The notes below the pieces were generated by a model, which did not search any database, had not been told where the DNA came from, and saw only the letters and a program-made list of their open reading frames with translations. A stretch of DNA of 8,107 nucleotides from the NCBI GenBank assembly GCA_937907525.1, contig CALCIB010000138.1:1-8107 (forward strand). Direction: 5' to 3'. Positions 1 to 5,721 of this stretch are shown one piece after another (positions within the stretch are counted from its first letter, which is position 1; each line of letters opens with the position of its first letter). Source of the DNA: an uncultured Planctomycetales bacterium. Its GTDB lineage: Bacteria > Planctomycetota > Planctomycetia > Isosphaerales > Isosphaeraceae. A program made the position numbers and the translations under genes.

Positions 1-162
1 TTCTCCCCTTGAGGGAGAAGGTGGCCCGAAGGGCCGGATGAGGGGTCGACCGGCCCCGCGTTTCCTCGGACGCGCTGGACCGGCAAGGACTTCGAATCCA
101 ACGACTTCCGGTCTCGCCACCCCTCATCCGGCCTTCGGCCACCTTCTCCCTCAAGGGGAGAA
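1..162. repeat. Composite inverted repeat, copy 1 (REPIN-like), inside a coding frame
   Basis: Left arm 1-45 and right arm 120-162 are near-perfect reverse complements, separated by a 74-bp spacer. Each arm holds two hairpins. In the left arm these are ttctccc (1-7) with gggagaa (13-19), and ggccc (23-27) with gggcc (31-35). In the right arm they are ggcc (130-133) with ggcc (137-140), and ttctccc (144-150) with gggagaa (156-162). The right arm is 2 bp shorter than the left, but the two missing bases are one from each side of a stem, so pairing is kept. The total length of 162 bp is nearly the same as copy 2 (163 bp). Two palindromic units in inverted orientation around a short spacer is the layout of REPINs mobilised in trans by RAYT transposases; no such gene is in the window. 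The left arm may continue beyond base 1. Confidence 0.85.
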
Positions 163-632
163 GGGCGATCGCGCGTCGCCAGGGCCATCGCCAGGGCCGC
201 GAGGAAGGCCGTCGGCGTCTCGGTCATGACCGACTTCGCCTGCCAGGCCAGCACCGGGTCGAAGGCGACGATCAACCCGGCGATCAGGGCGCGTCGAGGC
301 GAGGCCCCCAGGCGTCGCGACGTCGCGACGACCAGGGCGGCCGTCCCCGCCCCCAGCGCGACGTGCAGCAGGGTCAGCCCGATCCAGGGCCGAGGGCCCT
401 CGACGGCGACCAGAGGCGCGAGCATGATCGGATACAAGGGGGGTCGATAGGCGGTCGCGCGTCCCGTGAGGGTCAGGCCGTCGCCGGAGGCCAGGGCGCT
501 TGCCAGGGGGAGATAATTGTCCGGGTCGTCGAACCGCGCGCCGCCGCCCGCGATCACGATCAGTCGCGCCAGGGCCGCCGCCAGGGCGGCCGACGCCGCG
601 GCTCGTCGGAACCATCGATTGTCACGTTCCAT
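1..632 (-). CDS. GT39/ArnT-like membrane glycosyltransferase, N-terminal part (runs off left edge)
   Basis: Reading the minus strand from the ATG at 632-630 gives 210 codons with no stop before the window ends, so the gene is partial at its 3' end. The N terminus is MERDNRWFRR followed by a hydrophobic segment (residues 11-29), a typical positive-inside signal anchor. Next come an acidic first-loop motif, FDDPDNYLPLA (34-44), the motif YRPPLYPIML (62-71), hydrophobic spans near 86-103, 114-130 and 139-152, and the motif MTETPTAFLAALA (136-148). This order is characteristic of GT-C lipid-linked-sugar glycosyltransferases of the GT39/ArnT type, which transfer sugars from polyprenyl-phosphate donors at the outer face of the cytoplasmic membrane; donor and acceptor are unknown here. 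From residue 157 the frame reads through a composite inverted repeat (for example SPLEGEGGRRPDEG), which is not glycosyltransferase sequence. The gene is therefore either extended by an in-frame insertion or broken beyond base 1. It is divergent from the dehydrogenase gene. No good Shine-Dalgarno site is seen. Confidence 0.75.
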   Translation of the reverse strand, partial: MERDNRWFRRAAASAALAAALARLIVIAGGGARFDDPDNYLPLASALASGDGLTLTGRATAYRPPLYPIMLAPLVAVEGPRPWIGLTLLHVALGAGTAALVVATSRRLGASPRRALIAGLIVAFDPVLAWQAKSVMTETPTAFLAALAMALATRDRPSPLEGEGGRRPDEGWRDRKSLDSKSLPVQRVRGNAGPVDPSSGPSGHLLPQGE

Positions 633-647
633 GCCGCGATTTATCCT
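619..647 (+). promoter_or_regulatory. Putative sigma70-type promoter for the dehydrogenase gene
   Basis: TTGTCA (619-624, 5/6 to TTGACA) and TATCCT (642-647, 4/6 to TATAAT) are separated by exactly 17 bp. Transcription would begin near 654, about 100 nt before the chosen ATG at 757. The -35 box lies within the first codons of the divergent glycosyltransferase gene. The prediction rests on motif match and position only; planctomycete promoter consensus is poorly known. Confidence 0.4.
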
Positions 648-687
648 GGAGGAGTCCGAACCCGGCGCCGGCGTCCGGGCCCTCCCC

Positions 688-716
688 ATGATAGCGCCTC
701 GCGCATCGGGCGTCAG
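688..716 (-). promoter_or_regulatory. Putative sigma70-type promoter for the glycosyltransferase gene
   Basis: Read on the minus strand, CTGACG (716-711, 4/6 to TTGACA) and TATCAT (693-688, 5/6 to TATAAT) are separated by 17 bp. Transcription would start near 681, giving a leader of about 49 nt before the ATG at 632. The match stands out in a GC-rich region. Its placement also argues against an N-terminal extension of the dehydrogenase through this stretch. Confidence 0.45.
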
Positions 717-756
717 CGACGCATCCCCCGCTTCCCTAGCCCTCGGATTCCCCGCG

Positions 757-1770
757 ATGTCGAACCGGCCGATCGTGCTGCTGTTGACCAACATGGACGA
801 CTCCGGCTTGCGGCTGGTCCGCGAGGCCGCCGACGTCAGGATGGTCGACCCCAAGGACCGCGCCGCGGTCGAGGCGGGCGCGAAGGACGCCGACGCGATC
901 ATCACCCGCACCGCGGGGAAGATCGACGTCGAGGTGCTCGACTGGGCGCCGAAGCTCCGCGTGATCGGCCGCCACGGCGTCGGCGTCGACCACATCGACG
1001 TCCCCGCCGCCACGGCGCGAGGGATCCAGGTGCTCTCCACGCCGGGGGCGAACACCCAGGACGTCGTCGAGCACGTCGTCGCCATGATGATCGGCCTGTC
1101 CAAGCACTTCCAGATCTTGATCCCCGAATTGAAGGCCGGCAACTACGCCGCGCGGACGTCGATGCGGGGTCGGGAGATCCAGGGGCGGACGCTGGGAATC
1201 ATAGGCTTCGGTCGCATCGGCAAGCGGCTGGGAGAGACCTGCCGGCTCGGGTTCGGGATGCGCGTGCTCTATCACGACGTCGTCGAGGCCCCCGAGGAGG
1301 CCGCGCTGCGGGCCGGGGCCGTTCGCGTCGGTTTCGAGGAACTGCTCCACCAGGCCGACTACGTGAGCCTCCACGTCCCGCTCGACGAGAGCACGCGAGG
1401 AATGATCGACCGGGTGGCGCTGGCGAACATCAAGAAGGGATGCGTCCTGGTCAACACCAGCCGGGGCCCGGTCGTCGACGAGGAGGCCGTCGCCGACGCC
1501 CTGGACGCCGGACTCCTGTGGGGTTACGGCGCCGACGTCTTCGAAGTCGAGCCGCCGCCGCCGGACCACCCGCTGATCGGCCGTCGCGACGTCCTGGCGA
1601 CCCCGCACAGCGCCGCGCAAACCGAGGAGGGCCTGCGGAACATGGCGACGATGGTCGCCCGCGACGTCCTCGACGTCCTGGCCGGCCGTCAGCCGGCAAA
1701 CCCCGTCAACGACCCGATCGAGGTCGAACGGATCCGCGCCGAATCAGGCAAGGCGCCGTTGTACCACTGA
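757..1770 (+). CDS. D-2-hydroxyacid dehydrogenase (phosphoglycerate dehydrogenase-like), NAD-dependent
   Basis: The 337-residue product matches the D-isomer-specific 2-hydroxyacid dehydrogenase family, which reversibly oxidises a D-2-hydroxyacid to a 2-keto acid with NAD(P) in the cytoplasm. The substrate-loop motif RHGVGVDHID is at 72-81. The Rossmann dinucleotide motif GFGRIG is at 150-155, with Asp174 after the following strand, which favours NAD over NADP. The three catalytic residues are Arg236 in NTSRGPVVD, Glu265 in DVFEVEP and His284 in TPHSAAQ. The length fits the basic two-domain form; there is no C-terminal ACT or ASB regulatory domain as in many SerA enzymes, so the substrate is uncertain (3-phosphoglycerate, glyoxylate/glycerate and others are possible). 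The frame is open upstream to 517, but family homology begins at MSNRPIVLLL and the upstream stretch overlaps the divergent gene, so ATG 757 is chosen. ATG 688 (23 residues longer) is an alternative. No clear Shine-Dalgarno site precedes it. Confidence 0.85.
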   Translation: MSNRPIVLLLTNMDDSGLRLVREAADVRMVDPKDRAAVEAGAKDADAIITRTAGKIDVEVLDWAPKLRVIGRHGVGVDHIDVPAATARGIQVLSTPGANTQDVVEHVVAMMIGLSKHFQILIPELKAGNYAARTSMRGREIQGRTLGIIGFGRIGKRLGETCRLGFGMRVLYHDVVEAPEEAALRAGAVRVGFEELLHQADYVSLHVPLDESTRGMIDRVALANIKKGCVLVNTSRGPVVDEEAVADALDAGLLWGYGADVFEVEPPPPDHPLIGRRDVLATPHSAAQTEEGLRNMATMVARDVLDVLAGRQPANPVNDPIEVERIRAESGKAPLYH

Positions 1771-1803
1771 TCGGAACTTGGGAAGGACGGGGGAGCGTCC
1801 GAC

Positions 1804-1966
1804 GTCCCCTCTCCCGCCGGGAGAGGGTGGCCCGAAGGGTCGGGTGAGGGTCGCGGCGTTTCGGGAAAAGCGTCGGTTCGCGTCCGGCGCGGCCGATGCT
1901 CCCTCCGAAGCGCGACGACCCTCACCCGCCGCTGCGCGGCTGCCCTCTCCCGGCGGGAGAGGGGAC
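1804..1966. repeat. Composite inverted repeat, copy 2 (REPIN-like), intergenic
   Basis: Left arm 1804-1850 and right arm 1919-1966 are inverted copies around a 68-bp spacer. The outer hairpin has a 9-bp stem in both arms: ccctctccc (1807-1815) with gggagaggg (1819-1827), and 1943-1951 with 1955-1963. The inner hairpin is ggccc-gaa-gggtc (1829-1841, one G-T pair) in the left arm but gccgc-tgc-gcggc (1928-1940) in the right arm, so the sequence is replaced while the 5-bp stem is kept. The core is clearly related to copy 1: both left arms contain gtggcccgaaggg followed by cgg-tgaggg or cgg-atgaggg. The element lies between two same-strand genes and, if transcribed, could also act as a terminator or an mRNA-stabilising structure; there is no T-run. 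Confidence 0.85.
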
Positions 1967-1974
1967 GGAACGGG

Positions 1975-2006
1975 TACACCGATTCGTCATAACGGCGGTA
2001 TATAAA
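1975..2006 (+). promoter_or_regulatory. AT-rich promoter-like island upstream of the radical SAM operon
   Basis: The run TATATAAAT (1999-2007) contains TATAAA (2001-2006, 5/6 to the -10 consensus) in an otherwise very GC-rich gap. No convincing -35 hexamer lies at the right distance (TACACC at 1975-1980 is weak). It is the only promoter-like signal before the six-gene run that begins at 2077. Confidence 0.35.
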
Positions 2007-2076
2007 TCTAAAAATCGGACCCATCTCGAATCCCGTCCCGGCCCGCGGGCCGCTGGAACGACCCAAGGGGAAAGCG

Positions 2077-3870
2077 ATGCTCAATCAGGAACTCAAGGAC
2101 GCCGTCGTCGCCCGGGTGCTGTCGAGGGTCCGCGCGCCGGGCCAGTACGCCGGCGGCGAGTTGAACGTCGTGGTCCAGGACCATTCCAAGGTCGCCGGCA
2201 CGCTCTGCCTGGCCTTTCCCGACGCCTACTCGGTCGGGATGAGCCATCACGGCCTGCACATGCTGTTGAACCTGATGAACCTCCACGGCTGGGCCGCGGA
2301 GCGCGTCTTCGCGCCGCTGCCGGACTTCGAGGCGGCGATGCGGGCCGAGGGGCTGCCCCTGTACTCGCTGGAGACCTTCACCCCGCTCTCCGAGTTCGAC
2401 GTCCTGGGCTTCTCGCTTCAGTACGAGATCTCCTACACCAACGTCCTGACCATCCTCGACCTGGGCCGGATCCCGCTCCACGCCGAGGACCGCTCCGACG
2501 ACGATCCCCTGGTCATCGCCGGCGGCCCCAGCGCCCAGAACCCGGAGTTGCTCGCCCCGTTCATCGACCTGTTCGTCATGGGCGACGGCGAGCCCAGCCT
2601 GCCGGTCGTCTGCGACCAGTGGCAAGCCCTGAAGGGCTCCGGGCTGTCGCGCGCGGAGAAGCTGGCGCGGATCGCCGGGTCGGTGAACTGGGCCTACGTC
2701 CCGCGGTTCTACCAGCCGGTCTACAACGACGACGGCGCGATCGCCTCGATCCTCCCCACCCGCGACGACGTCCCCGCCGCGATCAAGCCGTGCGTGATCC
2801 AGGACCTTGAGGGCTCGCCGCTGCCGACCCGGCCCGTCGTCCCGTACTCCGAGACGGCTCACGACCGCATCGCCATCGAGATCATGCGCGGCTGTCCCTG
2901 GCAGTGCCGGTTCTGTCAAAGCACCGTCATCAAGAGGCCGATCCGCTACCGCAAGGTCGAGACCATCGTCGCCGCGGCGCTTGAGACCTACCGCAACACG
3001 GGGTACGACGAGATCAGCCTGCTGTCGCTCTCCTCCAGCGACTACCCCGAGTTCGAGCGGCTGGTGACGCGGATGTCCGAGGTCTTCACGCCCCTGGGGG
3101 TGAAGATCTCCCTCCCCAGCCTGCGAATCACCGAGACCCTCAAGAAGATCCCCGCGCTTCTGCAAGAAGGCGGACGGAGCGGCCTGACCCTCGCGCCGGA
3201 GGTCGCGCGCGACGACATGCGGACCCAGATCCGCAAGCCGATCAACAACCAGGACCTTTACGATGGCGCGGCCGAGGCGTTCCGCCGCGGTTGGCGGAGG
3301 GTGAAGCTCTACTTCATGTGCGGCCTCCCCGGCGAGCGGCCCGTCGACCTTGACGGCATCGTCGAGATGGCCGAGACCATCGCCCGGATCGGCAAGGACG
3401 TCACCGGCCGTTGGGGCGAGGTGACCGCGGCCGTCTCCAACTTCATCCCCAAGCCCCACACCCCGTACCAGTGGAACGGGATGAAGCCCAAGGAATACTT
3501 CCGATGGGCCCACAAGTACCTCAAGTCGCGGGTGCGGGTCCGCTCGGTGACGCTGAAGCTCCACGACGTCGAACGGAGCATGCTCGAAGGCGTCCTCACC
3601 CGCGGCGACCGCCGCGTCGCCCTGGCGCTTGAGGAAGCCTGGCGCCGCGGCGCGCGGCTCGACGCCTGGACCGAGCACTTCCGGCCCGGCCTCTGGTGGA
3701 AGACCTTCAACGACCTGGGCATCGACGTAAAATCCTACCGCGAGCGCGAACGCCCCATCGAGGAGGTCCTCGGCTGGGACCACATCCAGATCAAGTACGG
3801 CCGCGACTACCTCGCCAAGGAGCAGACCCGCTCCGTCGTCCAACTCGGCGCCATGGCCGACGCCCTCTGA
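2077..3870 (+). CDS. TIGR03960-type B12-binding-domain radical SAM protein
   Basis: The 597-residue product carries the radical SAM [4Fe-4S] motif C273-PWQ-C277-RF-C280, preceded by IEIMRGC. The N-terminal half resembles the cobalamin-binding-like region of this class: FPDAYSVGMSHHGL (47-60), GGPSAQNPE (149-157) and VMGDGEPS (167-174). After the cluster motif come SLPSLR (345-350), TLAPEVARDDMR (371-382), LYFMCGLPGE (411-420), NFIPKPHTPYQW (455-466) and a C-terminal WDHIQIKYGRDYL (567-579). This order and length fit the uncharacterised radical SAM family TIGR03960, whose reaction is not established. Such proteins are often fused to, or followed by, a DUF2344 (TIGR03936) domain; neither is present here. 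AAGGGGAA (2065-2072) is a ribosome site for the ATG at 2077. It is the first gene of a probable operon, and the stop is 26 bp before the first Uma2 gene. Confidence 0.85.
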   Translation: MLNQELKDAVVARVLSRVRAPGQYAGGELNVVVQDHSKVAGTLCLAFPDAYSVGMSHHGLHMLLNLMNLHGWAAERVFAPLPDFEAAMRAEGLPLYSLETFTPLSEFDVLGFSLQYEISYTNVLTILDLGRIPLHAEDRSDDDPLVIAGGPSAQNPELLAPFIDLFVMGDGEPSLPVVCDQWQALKGSGLSRAEKLARIAGSVNWAYVPRFYQPVYNDDGAIASILPTRDDVPAAIKPCVIQDLEGSPLPTRPVVPYSETAHDRIAIEIMRGCPWQCRFCQSTVIKRPIRYRKVETIVAAALETYRNTGYDEISLLSLSSSDYPEFERLVTRMSEVFTPLGVKISLPSLRITETLKKIPALLQEGGRSGLTLAPEVARDDMRTQIRKPINNQDLYDGAAEAFRRGWRRVKLYFMCGLPGERPVDLDGIVEMAETIARIGKDVTGRWGEVTAAVSNFIPKPHTPYQWNGMKPKEYFRWAHKYLKSRVRVRSVTLKLHDVERSMLEGVLTRGDRRVALALEEAWRRGARLDAWTEHFRPGLWWKTFNDLGIDVKSYRERERPIEEVLGWDHIQIKYGRDYLAKEQTRSVVQLGAMADAL

Positions 3871-3882
3871 CCCCAGAGAACC

Positions 3883-3890
3883 GAGAGGAA
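3883..3890 (+). promoter_or_regulatory. Ribosome binding site fixing the start of the first Uma2 gene
   Basis: GAGAGGAA lies 6 bp before ATG 3897. The same frame is open upstream to 3696 inside the radical SAM gene, so this site, together with the MTAEEF homology shared by the four paralogs, decides the start. Confidence 0.65.
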
Positions 3891-3896
3891 GCCCCG

Positions 3897-4463
3897 ATGT
3901 CCACCGCCTCGCGTCCCCGGCTGATGACCGCCGAGGAGTTCATGGACGCCGACCTGGGCGACGGCTTGTTCGAACTCGTCCGAGGGGAGGTCGTCCGCTT
4001 GTCGCCGCCTTTCTACCCCCACGGCTCCGTCTGCTATCACCTGGCCGGCATGTTCGGTGACTACGAGCGCCGGACCCGATACGGCCACGGAGCGACCAAC
4101 GACACCTCGATCCAGACGACGCGCGCCCCGGACTCCGTCCGTGGTCCCGACGTCCTGTTCTACAGCAATGCTCGTTGGCCGCGCTCCGCGACGGACGTAA
4201 AGCTCCCGCCCGTGCCGCCCGACGTGGCCGTGGAGGTCCGATCGCCGGGCGACCGCCGCCGCGAGATCGAGGCGAAGGTCGCCGAGTACCTCCAAGCCGG
4301 CGTCCTGGTCGTCTGGGTGGTCGACCCTCGAAAGCGAACCGTCTCGATCCATCGCGCCGGCACCGCGGCCGTCGCGCTGACGGACAAGGACGTCATCGCG
4401 GACCAGCCGGAGCTGCCGGACTTCCGCGCCTCGGTGGCGGAGATCCTCGACGGCTGGACGTGA
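3897..4463 (+). CDS. Uma2 family (DUF820) PD-(D/E)XK nuclease-like protein, copy 1
   Basis: The 188-residue product is a Uma2/DUF820 protein, a family assigned to the PD-(D/E)XK nuclease fold and common in large numbers in planctomycetes, cyanobacteria and Chloroflexi; its biological role is not established. Visible features are LMTAEEFMDADLGDG (9-23), FELVRGEVV (25-33), the putative metal-site residues Asp85 (RGPDV), Glu113 (VEVRSP) and Lys127 (EAKVAEY), then VVWVVDPRKRTVSIHR (138-153) and the closing DQPELPDF (169-176). It is the most divergent of the four tandem copies, including in its tail (EILDGWT rather than an EIF-type ending). It follows the radical SAM stop by 26 bp with a good ribosome site, so it is probably co-transcribed. 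Confidence 0.85.
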   Translation: MSTASRPRLMTAEEFMDADLGDGLFELVRGEVVRLSPPFYPHGSVCYHLAGMFGDYERRTRYGHGATNDTSIQTTRAPDSVRGPDVLFYSNARWPRSATDVKLPPVPPDVAVEVRSPGDRRREIEAKVAEYLQAGVLVVWVVDPRKRTVSIHRAGTAAVALTDKDVIADQPELPDFRASVAEILDGWT

Positions 4464-4506
4464 CGCGCGAGACGAATCGGAAAGCCTTCAACAAGCGAGG
4501 TCGCCG

Positions 4507-5082
4507 ATGGCAAGCATCCCCGCCACTCGGTTGATGACCGCCGAGGAATTCATGGACGCCGATCTCGGCGACGGCCGGTTCGAACTCGTCCAAGGGGAGG
4601 TCGTGCGTTTGCCGACTCTCTTCTATCCTCACGGGGCGGTTGTCGCGAGCCTTAACGGCCCGCTTTGGACGCATGGACGGCGGACGGGGCTCGGCGGCGG
4701 CGCCATCGGAAGCATGATCCAAACCCGACGCGACCCCGATACGGTTCGAAGCGCCGACGTGGCCTTCACCACCTACGCCCGATGGCCCAAGGAAGCGCGA
4801 CGCTCCACCCCCGAGGCCCCCGTGAAGATTCCGCCGGTCGCTCCCGACGTGGTCGTCGAGGTCGTCTCCCCTAACGACCGCCGATCCGAAATCCAGGAGA
4901 AGGTCGAGGAATACCTGGCCGCCGGGACGCTCGCCGTCTGGGTCGTCCGCCCCGACGACCGGACGGTCGCGATCCATCGCCAAGGTTCCGCCCCGACGCT
5001 CCACGCCGAGGGCGATGCGATCGACGACCAACCCGAACTCCCCGGCTTCCGCTGTCTCGTTTCGGATATCTTCGAGGACTGA
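4507..5082 (+). CDS. Uma2 family (DUF820) PD-(D/E)XK nuclease-like protein, copy 2
   Basis: The 191-residue product is a second Uma2 paralog. It has LMTAEEFMDADLGDG (9-23), FELVQGEVV (25-33), Asp84 (RSADV, where the other copies have RGPD), Glu118 (VEVVSP), Lys132 (QEKVEEY) and VWVVRPDDRTVAIHR (144-158). A six-residue longer loop around 96-107 (EARRSTPEAPVK) separates the Asp from the Glu compared with copies 3 and 4. The putative catalytic triad is intact, so nothing suggests a pseudogene. GCGAGG (4495-4500) sits 6 bp before the ATG. The gene lies 43 bp after copy 1 and 26 bp before copy 3. Its first 33 codons are nearly identical at the DNA level to copies 3 and 4, while the remainder differs clearly. 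Confidence 0.85.
   Translation: MASIPATRLMTAEEFMDADLGDGRFELVQGEVVRLPTLFYPHGAVVASLNGPLWTHGRRTGLGGGAIGSMIQTRRDPDTVRSADVAFTTYARWPKEARRSTPEAPVKIPPVAPDVVVEVVSPNDRRSEIQEKVEEYLAAGTLAVWVVRPDDRTVAIHRQGSAPTLHAEGDAIDDQPELPGFRCLVSDIFED
4528..4605 (+). repeat. Conserved 5' block shared by tandem Uma2 genes
   Basis: Codons 8-33 of copies 2, 3 and 4 (4528-4605, 5130-5207, 5743-5820) are almost the same DNA. Copies 3 and 4 differ at 2 of 78 bases, and copies 2 and 4 at 4 of 78. The equivalent block in copy 1 (3918-3995) is less alike but clearly related. Synonymous positions are conserved too, which points to recent shared ancestry or recombination rather than protein constraint alone. Confidence 0.75.
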
Positions 5083-5108
5083 CCCGCGGTTCCACAGGAG
5101 TCCCAGTC

Positions 5109-5666
5109 ATGGCCGTGATCCCGACCGCTCGGTTGATGACCGCCGAGGAATTCATGAAGGCCGATCTCGGCGACGGCCGGTTCGAACTCGTCCGAGGGGA
5201 GGCCGTGGAAGTGTCGCCGCCGTATTTCGAGCACGCCTACGTCTGCACGGCCCTGGGAACCGTCCTCTTCGTTTACGGTCGTGATTCGGGCAACGGCTAC
5301 AGCGTCTCGGAATACTCGCTCCAAACGCGGCGCGATCCCGACACCGTGCGCGGGCCCGACGTCTCGTTCTACAGCGACGCCCGCCTCCCGCGCTCGAAGC
5401 CCGGTTCGCGCCTGGTGACGGTCGCGCCGGACGTGGCGATCGAGGTCGCCTCCCCCAGCAACAGCAAGGCGGAACTCCTGGAAAAGGTCGCCGAATACCT
5501 GGCCGCGGGAAGCCTGGCCGCCTGGCTGGTCTACCCGAAGACCCGCTCGGTGGCGATCTTCCGCGACTCCCAGACGCCCCCCGAGGTCTTCAAGGGTGGC
5601 GACGCCATCGAAAACCAGCCCGAACTCCCCGGCTTCCACTGCCTCGTATCGGAAATCTTCCCGTGA
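5109..5666 (+). CDS. Uma2 family (DUF820) PD-(D/E)XK nuclease-like protein, copy 3
   Basis: The 185-residue product has LMTAEEFMKADLGDG (9-23), FELVRGEAV (25-33), Asp84 (RGPDVSFYSD), Glu112 (IEVASP), Lys126 (LEKVAEY), AAWLVYPKTRSVAIFR (137-152) and the ending NQPELPGF (169-176). From residue 102 to the end it is identical to copy 4 except for His177 (Arg in copy 4), while residues 39-65 differ strongly (for example YFEHAYVCTALG against YSDHAFACSRLS). CAGGAG (5095-5100) lies 8 bp before the ATG. The gene is 26 bp after copy 2. Its stop is embedded in GTGAAATCCG, the same sequence that forms the start of the membrane-protein gene after copy 4. The putative nuclease residues are all present; the role is unknown. 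Confidence 0.85.
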   Translation: MAVIPTARLMTAEEFMKADLGDGRFELVRGEAVEVSPPYFEHAYVCTALGTVLFVYGRDSGNGYSVSEYSLQTRRDPDTVRGPDVSFYSDARLPRSKPGSRLVTVAPDVAIEVASPSNSKAELLEKVAEYLAAGSLAAWLVYPKTRSVAIFRDSQTPPEVFKGGDAIENQPELPGFHCLVSEIFP

Positions 5667-5672
5667 AATCCG
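5411..5672 (+). repeat. 262-bp direct repeat, first copy (3' part of Uma2 copy 3)
   Basis: This stretch is identical to 6024-6285 except for a5638 against g6251. It begins abruptly at codon 101/102 of both genes and extends 6 bp past the stop codon. The offset between copies is exactly 613 bp, which equals one gene plus its spacer. Confidence 0.95.
5663..5672 (+). other. Vestigial copy of the downstream gene's GTG start
   Basis: GTGAAATCCG overlaps the stop of Uma2 copy 3 exactly as GTGAAATCCG at 6276-6285 overlaps the stop of copy 4, where it encodes the first codons (MKS) of the membrane protein. Here the frame soon departs into unrelated sequence and runs into the start of copy 4. It looks like a leftover of the tandem duplication rather than a gene. 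Confidence 0.6.
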
Positions 5673-5706
5673 TTGTCACGCCGACCGCGCCGAGCCTCCG
5701 CCGTCG

Positions 5707-5713
5707 AAAGGAG
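5707..5713 (+). promoter_or_regulatory. Ribosome binding site fixing the start of Uma2 copy 4
   Basis: AAAGGAG lies 8 bp before ATG 5722. The frame is open upstream to 5596, inside copy 3, so this strong site and the MAVIP N terminus shared with copy 3 fix the start. Confidence 0.75.
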
Positions 5714-5721
5714 TACGAGTC

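Larger units (their letters stand above)
1771..2076. other. Non-coding gap between dehydrogenase and radical SAM genes
   Basis: These 306 bp hold no credible gene. They contain the second composite inverted repeat (1804-1966), an AT-rich island (1999-2015) that is the best promoter candidate for the downstream operon, and a leader ending in the Shine-Dalgarno-like AAGGGGAA (2065-2072), four bases before the ATG. Short open frames here only read through the repeat arms. Confidence 0.7.

Noticed and set aside
151..615. Minus-strand open frame of 154 codons near the left edge
   Set aside because: It is the wrong frame of the partial glycosyltransferase; the frame starting at 632 gives the real GT39-like motifs.
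363..1847. Plus-strand open frame of about 494 codons in another frame over the dehydrogenase
   Set aside because: It is Arg/Gly/Pro-rich with no domain, and the dehydrogenase frame has the full catalytic set.
1..1966. CRISPR array or tRNA genes suggested by the palindromic repeats
   Set aside because: The repeats are not regularly spaced direct repeats with unique spacers, and no cloverleaf or CCA-type tRNA end is seen.
2008..3843. Long open frame on the minus strand opposite the radical SAM gene (about 611 codons)
   Set aside because: It is a GC-driven antisense shadow: low-complexity residue content, no recognisable domain, and full overlap with a gene that has clear catalytic motifs.
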